Positions 57,384 to 64,000 of a stretch of DNA of 64,000 nucleotides are shown piece after piece (position 1 is the stretch's first letter; each line of letters opens with the position of its first letter). Source of the stretch: Chamaelirium japonicum (lineage: Eukaryota > Streptophyta > Magnoliopsida > Liliales > Melanthiaceae); NCBI GenBank assembly GCA_947650365.1, contig OX393551.1, positions 65,254,255-65,318,254 on the forward strand, in the 5' to 3' direction. Made by a program: the position numbers and the translations under genes. Under the pieces are notes generated by a model. The model searched no databases and was not told where the DNA came from. It saw only the letters and a list, made by a program, of their open reading frames with translations.

Positions 57384-58838
57384 GGGTCTGTTCTTTTAGT
57401 TTCCTAGGAAAAAAAATAAAGTAAACAATTTCTACAGAAATTCATTTCTGCATAAATTGTTTCCATGATGTTTAATTTTCTTTGTTCTTTTAGCAGGAAA
57501 ATAAAAGGAAAAAATCAAACACAGTGGAAATCTATTAGATTTCCACTGTTCTTTATAGCTGGGAAATGAAGGAAAGAAATCTAACATTCTGCAGAAATCT
57601 AACATTCAGCAGAATCAAGCCAATGGCCAATGCAGAAAAGCTAGGCTTACTCTTGGGTTCTCTCCCCTTGTCGGGTGCGATGCTCTCATCCGCAGGAACT
57701 GTCAATTGCCACAAGACATCGATCACCACCCTCTTCGGATTCGGACAACTTGAAGCAGGAGTCCAAGAATGAATCAATCAAAATAAAATCCAGATCAAAA
57801 GGAGCATCAACATGAGTTTGGATGATAACTATAAATGCATAGAACACATGGTATAATACAGATAGTTTCTGCTAATTACAGTATCCAGCTTCCCACTTCT
57901 TTTTTGCCGCTGAACAAATCCAAGAGAAAGATCAGCCTAATGCGAGCTCACTGTGTTGATGAAAAGAAACCAAATCCCAAAACAAAATTACAGCTGACGT
58001 TACCTTGCAAAGAGTAATTTAAAAAAAAATGCAAATTCAATAGCGAACAGAGATTGTGCCAAAAACTGCTTGTCGCCGCACAAACTAAATATCAAAATCA
58101 GTTATCGAATCACTCAAAAGTGATGAGCTCCAAAAAAAACGCATTTGACAATTAGCTTGACAAATATACCATGCAAGTGTATTTCAGGCCCATCATACAT
58201 AACATTAAATTACTCTGATATTTTAGATAAATATTTGTAGAAGAAATCTAATCAAAAACACATAGACAAGATAAATGATGTGCTCTCTTTACTGGAGAGC
58301 CAAAATTCTACAAAATTGTTCAGAACAACAAGAAATTGATCTGATTTGAATAAAACAATAGCAAAATATGATTGAAAAGGCCGAAAACATATTTAAGCCC
58401 TAAAACCCGATTGCACAATCTGCATATTCTCCTCTTGCAATGAAAATTCAATTGATGAGAGAATACCTTAGATCCTTGATTCTCAAAAAAAAAAAAAAAA
58501 AGAGTACCTTAGATCCTTAGAAAGCTGGCAGGTTCAGAATGGTGGCCGGAGGGGATGAAGAGCTGGTCGAAATGGTGGCCGGAGGGGACGAAAGTTGTGG
58601 AGGAGATCGGGCAAAAATTGCCAAGGGGCGTCGGAGCTTTCTGCGATGAAGAAAGACACCCCGTTTCTGCTGCTTTATCTCAAAAAGAATTTCCTTGCTC
58701 GACAAGGAAAGAATTTCATCGAAAAATCTTATTTTCGAGATCTCCTCCCCTAAAAGAACGCAAGAAATTTGGACAGAAACCCTATTTCCGTCCCATTAAT
58801 AGGTTTCCACCCTATTTTCCCTACTAAAGAACAGACCC
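57384..58838. mobile_element. PIF/Harbinger-type element with gene-like interior, 1,455 bp
   Basis: GGGTCTGTTCTTT at both ends (inverted) and TTA at 57381-57383 and 58839-58841. A hairpin with stem CAGTGGAAATCTA lies near 57519-57551. On the minus strand an open stretch at 58705-58517 (MSSKEILFEIKQQK..., serine/proline-rich end) and another at 57777-57553 (NPKRVVIDVLWQLTVPADES...) are separated by AT-rich, intron-like sequence. I recognise neither. No transposase was seen, so it is non-autonomous and may carry captured host exons. Confidence 0.8.
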
Positions 58839-58984
58839 TTATATAACCTTATGTTCAAAAATCAAAAGAGAAGAAATATGGGGGAAATAAAAGATAATTA
58901 CAAACCTATTTCCATTGGGGGATTGCGGGCAATAGTGGAATGGCTCAAGATATGGCTCCTTATTCTTATTTAGTGTTTTTCTTT

Positions 58985-59060
58985 TTTTTTGGGAAATCCC
59001 TCTCAGTGAATGAGGGGGGGGGGGGGTTCACCCTAGACCCCAATCAATAAATTAAAATTA
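58985..59060 (-). repeat. Short A-tailed dispersed repeat, with G- and C-runs nearby
   Basis: Reverse-complement relative of the repeats at 21062 and 33020 (T-run, then 'gggaaatccctctcagtgaa', then 'ggttcaccctagaccc'). A run of about 24 C follows at 59144-59168. Confidence 0.5.
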
Positions 59061-59279
59061 AATAAAATATACAAGAAGAGAAGTAGTGGGAAAAAAAGCA
59101 AGAGTACAATAAGCAGATAAGGTGCAGAAGGAAATGTTTTGTCCCCCCCCCCCCCCCCCCCCCCCCCCTGACAAAATTCTTCAGCGGCCCTTTGAGGTTT
59201 TAAAATTTTTACAAAATTCCTTAGATATGGGCCTTGTCCCCCCAAATATTAGAGTTTCTGGGTCCGCCATAAGGTCAAC

Positions 59280-59515
59280 GGACAGGGTGCTAGAGCAAGG
59301 GCTCAAAGAGTTCCGGAGATCAAAACCGAGAGGCAACAACTACTATTTATTAATTCCATGATCCTGTGAACATGACACCAACGGCCAAGATTTGCACTCG
59401 CAAAACAAGGCACACCAGCCTTGAGAGAAAGTTCACTCCATGGTGGCCATATGGGAGTCGAACAGGGAACCTCTCCGTCAAGAGTGAGGAAATATCACCA
59501 GGCCAAGGGCCCGTT
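59280..59515 (-). mobile_element. tRNA-derived SINE (second family), unit B copy
   Basis: Same structure and position within the block as 51850-52090, so it was present before the block duplicated. Confidence 0.85.
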
Positions 59516-59709
59516 GGTGAGTATAGGAGGCAAAAAATGAAGGTGAAGAAGAGACACCATAGGACATGGGTATGCTCCAAAATTCTGGTTTAGCATACCA
59601 CTCAGTTTGGAGAGTAATAATTAATTCTAAAACCTTTGCTAAAAGAAAATCAAATTTTAAAAGCTATATGTTATACTCATGCTACATAAGTAAAATGATG
59701 ATAAAATAA

Positions 59710-60060
59710 AGGGTAAATTACAAAAACCTACCCTATACTATACACCCCATTTCATATTGGTCTCTCAACTTTTTTTTGAACAATTTGACCCACCCCTGAA
59801 CTATGATCCATCTGCATTTAGCCACCTCTGTCAACTTTTTATTTGAAAAATACCCTTATCAATTTCCATTTGGACTAAAAATTGTTTTAAAATATTTAAC
59901 TTATGCTTACTAGGATAAGGGTATTTTCGAAATAAAAGTTGACATAGGGGACTAAATGTAGACGAAGCATAGTTTAGGAGTCAAATTGTTCAAAAAAAAA
60001 GTTGAGGGACCAATAAAAAATGAGGTGTATAGTACAGGAGATGTTTTTGTAATTTGCCCT
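59710..60060. mobile_element. Mutator-like MITE, 351 bp, uninterrupted
   Basis: AGGGTAAATTACAAAAACC at the left mirrors GTTTTTGTAATTTGCCCT at the right, with arms of about 140 bp. Holds the empty Helitron target at 59903/59904. Confidence 0.88.
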
Positions 60061-61400
60061 ATAATAAAAACATAAGAGTGACTAATCAATGCCGGTCGTG
60101 CTTTCTCAACTCACTTGTCATATTTATATGATAAGATTACTATCATGAGATAGAAATATTAAACGATTAGTAATACTATTTGAACAAACTGCAATGACAA
60201 AAACTTTGTCAAACCAGACCCATGGACTGGTGGTGCCCAGGGCTAAGTGCATCGGCATTCGCACCAAGCGGGTCCCACTACCAGCCCATGGGTCTAGTTT
60301 GTCAAACTTTTTGTAGTTGCAGTTTGTTCAAATAGCATTACTCTTAAAAGATATGTGCAAATCATGTTGCATTTATCGTTTTTATGCCAAAAAGTTTTCT
60401 AATGATATTCCAATCTGCTCATCACTTGCTCATTGTCACAAATGTCCATTTATATAATTTTTTTTTTCTTTTTCAAGGCCGTAATGAGGGACCTATTAAC
60501 CTCTAAGAAGAAAAATAAAAGAACTTGGCTCATAATATTTCATAGTGAATCATCAAAGATCAAACTAATAACGTCTTTCCATATATCCAATCTTGGACTT
60601 GGATCGCACGTTTATCATCTAACAAGATCCAAGTTCGGATACAATACGATATGAAACATATGAAATATGAAAGAAAATGTATCTAAAATAATTATATCTC
60701 GCATTAAAAAACTTTTACCGACCAATTAACATTAAGACAAATCTACTTCAAAATTAAAGACAAAGGAAAAAAAAACATATAACCAAGGTCAAAACGTATC
60801 TATTGTTGACATTTGTCATACGTGCGTAGTAAGAGGAAAGTAAAAAATATAAACTAAACATTAATAAAATAGATATAAAAATTCTAGAAATCAGAATTCT
60901 TCACCCTCTTTCTACCACTCCTCACCGTACCGATCTCACTCTCTCACATCTCTCATAAGGATGACCATTTCCACAGCTTTCATATTTGTATCCACCTTGT
61001 TCTCTTTTTAGGGACCATACCTACTATGTAGATTCTTTGCTTGGATTTAATTAATAGGCGGTGTAAATACTCGAATGTCACCCATAAGTATTTCATAAGT
61101 CAAAATCAAAGAAACAATCAATTAAATCATTCGATTTTGTATTTACAACAGGCATATCATTTTTGGAATTTAACACAATCTATGATTTTTTTAATAATAA
61201 AAGGTCATTTTGAAATTAGTATTAACTGAAATCACAAGATTTCAATATGTTGCTATTAAAGAATGTATCTAAAACACATGAGAAAATAAAATTTTTTATT
61301 GGCTAAAATCTTAAACTAAATATTGAAATTCAAAAGCTTCTTTTCTTTAAAATAAATAAAGTTTTTGAATAGAATTATGTCAACATTGATTGGGAGGAAA
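60061..61400. repeat. Large repeat block, unit B right part
   Basis: Second direct copy of the 55207 block, spaced about 4.86 kb from the first. It contains the hairpin MITE at 60168-60343. Confidence 0.85.
60168..60343. mobile_element. Hairpin MITE (GAGTAATGCTATTTG family)
   Basis: 'tagtaatactatttgaacaa' mirrored by 'ttgttcaaatagcattactc'; the arms also pair at 'agacccatgg' and 'ccatgggtct'. Confidence 0.82.
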
Positions 61401-61429
61401 AACTAAATAGAAAAAGAAGAAGACCAACG

Positions 61430-61668
61430 GCTATTGGCCTGGTGGTACGTCCCTATCTCATGTTGGAGAGGTTCCTTGCTTGACCCCCAATATGGACACG
61501 TACCGTGGAGCAAACTTTCCCTCAAGATCGTTGTGCCTTGTTTGCGCGTGTAAATCCTGGCCATTAATTGATGTATGTTCACACAATTATGGAATTAATA
61601 AATAGCAACTGCTATCTCCCCTTTTTCGATCTCTAGACCTCTTTGAGCCCTTGCTCTAGTGCCCTGTT
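61430..61668 (+). mobile_element. tRNA-derived SINE (second family), plus strand
   Basis: Box A TGGCCTGGTGG near 61437, a degenerate box B (gcttgaccccc) near 61476, and the body ending 'gagcccttgctctagtgccc'. Orientation opposite to the copies at 51.9 and 59.4 kb. Confidence 0.82.
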
Positions 61669-62363
61669 ATCTGATTACTTGATTGGTCCAATAATAAAAA
61701 GAAGAATTACAGGAAACCGAGGATTGTCGTTTCCCGCACAGAAGGCATGTTTTTGAGCCCTCATCGAACCGACAAGGAGGAATGTCAATAGTATTCTGGC
61801 TATCCAGGACTCTCTCAATATCAGAAGTAAGTATTCTAGCAACCACAGTCGATCACCTTCTTCCCACCTATGATGACAATACGCATTCCACTATCTCACG
61901 TCTCTCATGATATCAACCGATGTCCACACCTTTCATAATCTTCATTCATCTTGCTCTCCTTGTCGGAATAATATGTGCAATAGGTAGATTCTTTGCTTGT
62001 ATTTAATTAGTTGATAATTAAAATATTTAAATACTAGTCATAAACTGGCTTGTGATGTTTTACTTTAAAAGTATAACACTTTTAAAGTAATCATATTTGT
62101 ATATTAATCAATTTTGTGTCTTTAACAATTATACTTTATGCAATTCGACTCAATTTTATATCTTTAACAATCATATTCTAGAAAGTTTGGCTAAATTAAT
62201 TTTTAATAATAGAAGATGATTTACGACTTATCAATTTTTTTGGAGGGACTACGATCAGTACATCGTCTACTAGTGCTTAGAGCACAAGATAGATCGAGGT
62301 TCGAATCTTAGCTTTGTAATTTCTTTTATTGTCAAGTTACAACCTATTGGTACATTTGCATAG
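61669..62363. repeat. AT-rich sequence with a diverged fourth block copy
   Basis: 61860-62010 ('cactatctcacgtctctcatga', 'attctttgcttgtatttaatta') resembles part of the 55.2-kb block but has drifted further. No gene seen. Confidence 0.5.
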
Positions 62364-62815
62364 GGCTGCAAACGAGCTGAGCTAAGCCAAGCCAAGCTTT
62401 GGTCTGTTGAGCTTGGCTCACTTATTAAACGAGCCAAAACTCCAGGCTTGAGCTTGGCATGCTTAATAATCGAGCCAAGCCGAACCAAGCTTTGGTTTGC
62501 TTGAGTTTGGCCCATTTATTAAACAAGCCTAAACTTCAGGCTAGGCTTCGCTCAATTAGTGATCGAATAAACTTGAACCGTCCCTTATCGAGCTTGTTCC
62601 CGAACTCCATAATTAGATAAACACGTAGAATATATATGTTAGATCTATTCAAGCCTTTTATGAGCTTATTCAAGAGCCTACTCACGAACTTGCTCACGAG
62701 CCCTAAACTAGCATGTTCGCTACCCCAACTGAGCTGAGCTTTGGTCTGTTTAAGCTTGGCTCATTGATTAAACGTGCCTAAATTTTAGGCTTGGGCTTGG
62801 CACAATTAGTAATCG
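62364..62815. mobile_element. hAT-like element remnant ('agcttggctc' repeats)
   Basis: Starts TAGGGCTGCAAACGAGC; the body repeats 'gagccaagc' and 'gcttggctca'. No right terminus was found before block C at 62818. Confidence 0.5.
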
Positions 62816-62817
62816 AT

Positions 62818-62969
62818 GAGTAATGCTATTTGAACAAACTGTAACGACAAAAACTTTGACAAACCAGACCCATGGACTGGTGGCGGGGCCTAGGGTTCAG
62901 CCGCCACCAATCCATGGGTCTAGTTTGTCAAGGTTTTTGTCGTTGTAATTTGTTTAAATAGCATTACTC
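62818..62969. mobile_element. Hairpin MITE (GAGTAATGCTATTTG family)
   Basis: 'gagtaatgctatttgaacaa' mirrored by 'ttgtttaaatagcattactc', with inner pairing 'agacccatgg' and 'ccatgggtct'. 152 bp. Confidence 0.85.
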
Positions 62970-64000
62970 TAAAAAGATATGTTCAAATCATGTTGCATCC
63001 TTCTTATGCCAATTAGTTTCTAATGATATTTCAATTTGCTCATCATTGATCATTCTCACAAATGTCCATTTTTAGATAATTATTTTTCCTTTTTCACATC
63101 ATGATGGGGCCCTTTTAACTTAAGAAGAAAAATAAAAGAACTAGGCTCATCGTATTTCATAGTGGACCATCAAAGATCAAACCAATAATTAGTTTCCATG
63201 TATCCAATCTTGGACTTGGATTGCACATGTTTATTATTGAACAAGATCCAAGTTCGGATACAGGAAGATATGAAACATATGAAACATGAAAAAAAAAAAT
63301 ATCTAAAATAATTATATCTCAATCACATTAGAAACTTTTATTGACCAATTAACATTACGACAAATTTACTTTAAAAATACAAAGAAAAAAGAACATATAA
63401 TCAACTCTATTATTGACATTTACCGCGCGCACATAGTAAGAGGAACAAAAAAATATAAAATTAATATTAATAAATTAATAATTAATAAAATAGATGTAAA
63501 TATTCTAGATACCACAGTTCCTCACCCTCTTTCTACCTCTCCTGGCCAAACCCATCTCACTCTCTCACATCTCTTGTGAGCTTGACCATTTCCACATCTT
63601 TCATATTCGAATCCACCTTGTTCTTCTTTTAGGAATCATACGCATTATTTAGGCTCTTTTCTTGGATTTAATTAATTGGCGGTCTAAATATTCGAATGTG
63701 ACTCATAAGTATTTTATAACTTCGAGATCAAAGAAATAGTCAACTAAATCATCCAATTTTATATTTACAACATGCATATCTTTTATCGATGTTTAACGTT
63801 AACACAATCTATGATTTTTTTAATAATAAAATATCATTTAGAAGTTAGTATTAACTGAAATCACAAAACTTCAATATGTTGCTCTTGAATGTATTTTTAT
63901 CGGCTAAAATCTTGAACTAAATATTAAAATTCAAAAGATACTTTTCTTTAAAATAAAAACAGTTTTTGAATAGGATTATGCCAACATTAGTTGGGCGGAA
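62970..64000. repeat. Large repeat block, unit C (runs off the window)
   Basis: Third direct copy of the 55.2-kb block, about 2.62 kb after the second. It is still homologous at the window end ('gccaacattagttggg'). Confidence 0.82.

Larger units (their letters stand above)
57265..59709. repeat. Large repeat block, unit B left part
   Basis: Direct copy of 51554-52290 interrupted by the element at 57384-58838. After it the homology resumes at 'aaacctatttccattggg' (58903). Confidence 0.8.

Overview
This is nuclear DNA of a flowering plant. It is AT-rich intergenic sequence packed with mobile elements around two recognisable protein genes, and almost every other structure is a plant-type transposon: Ty1/copia, TRIM, tRNA-derived SINEs, a LINE, hAT, PIF/Harbinger and Mutator-like MITEs, and a Helitron. 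The intronless, GC-rich, third-position-biased PKS gene fits a monocot, but the species cannot be fixed from sequence alone.

Layout. 1-7.0 kb: a decayed minus-strand Ty1/copia element between two copies of an AT-rich direct repeat, plus an LTR with an intact primer-binding site. 7.7-9.5 kb: an intact single-exon gene of the PHYTOCHROME KINASE SUBSTRATE family with a G-box, TATA box and GA-rich leader, followed by two MITEs. 10.6-20.6 kb: minisatellites, a copia fragment, a 170-bp and a 190-bp tandem array, and several MITEs. 20.8-21.3 kb: a SINE and a hairpin MITE. 22.2-28.4 kb: a five-exon minus-strand gene for a SEC14/CRAL-TRIO lipid-transfer protein of 312 residues. Its 4.2-kb fourth intron holds scrambled LINE pieces, and a 5-codon upstream ORF lies just before the start codon. 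28.7-31.8 kb: a copia element that kept gag and protease only. 34.3-34.8 kb: a TRIM.

36.6-44.9 kb: two adjacent tandem duplications (2.2 kb and 1.4 kb units), each with short microhomology at its breakpoints; the second includes an LTR of a short copia element that ends at 46.3 kb. 46.4-51.5 kb: a chain of nested and neighbouring hAT and PIF elements, most with clear target-site duplications. 51.5-64 kb: a large AT-rich block repeated in direct orientation three to four times. One copy carries a 2.57-kb Helitron whose exact empty site is present in the second copy; another carries a 1.45-kb PIF/Harbinger-type element with gene-like sequence.

The two genes have no evident functional link. I found no undescribed biological system. 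The most informative features are the Helitron with its empty site, the microhomology-flanked tandem duplications, the element that seems to carry gene fragments, and the upstream ORF of the SEC14 gene.
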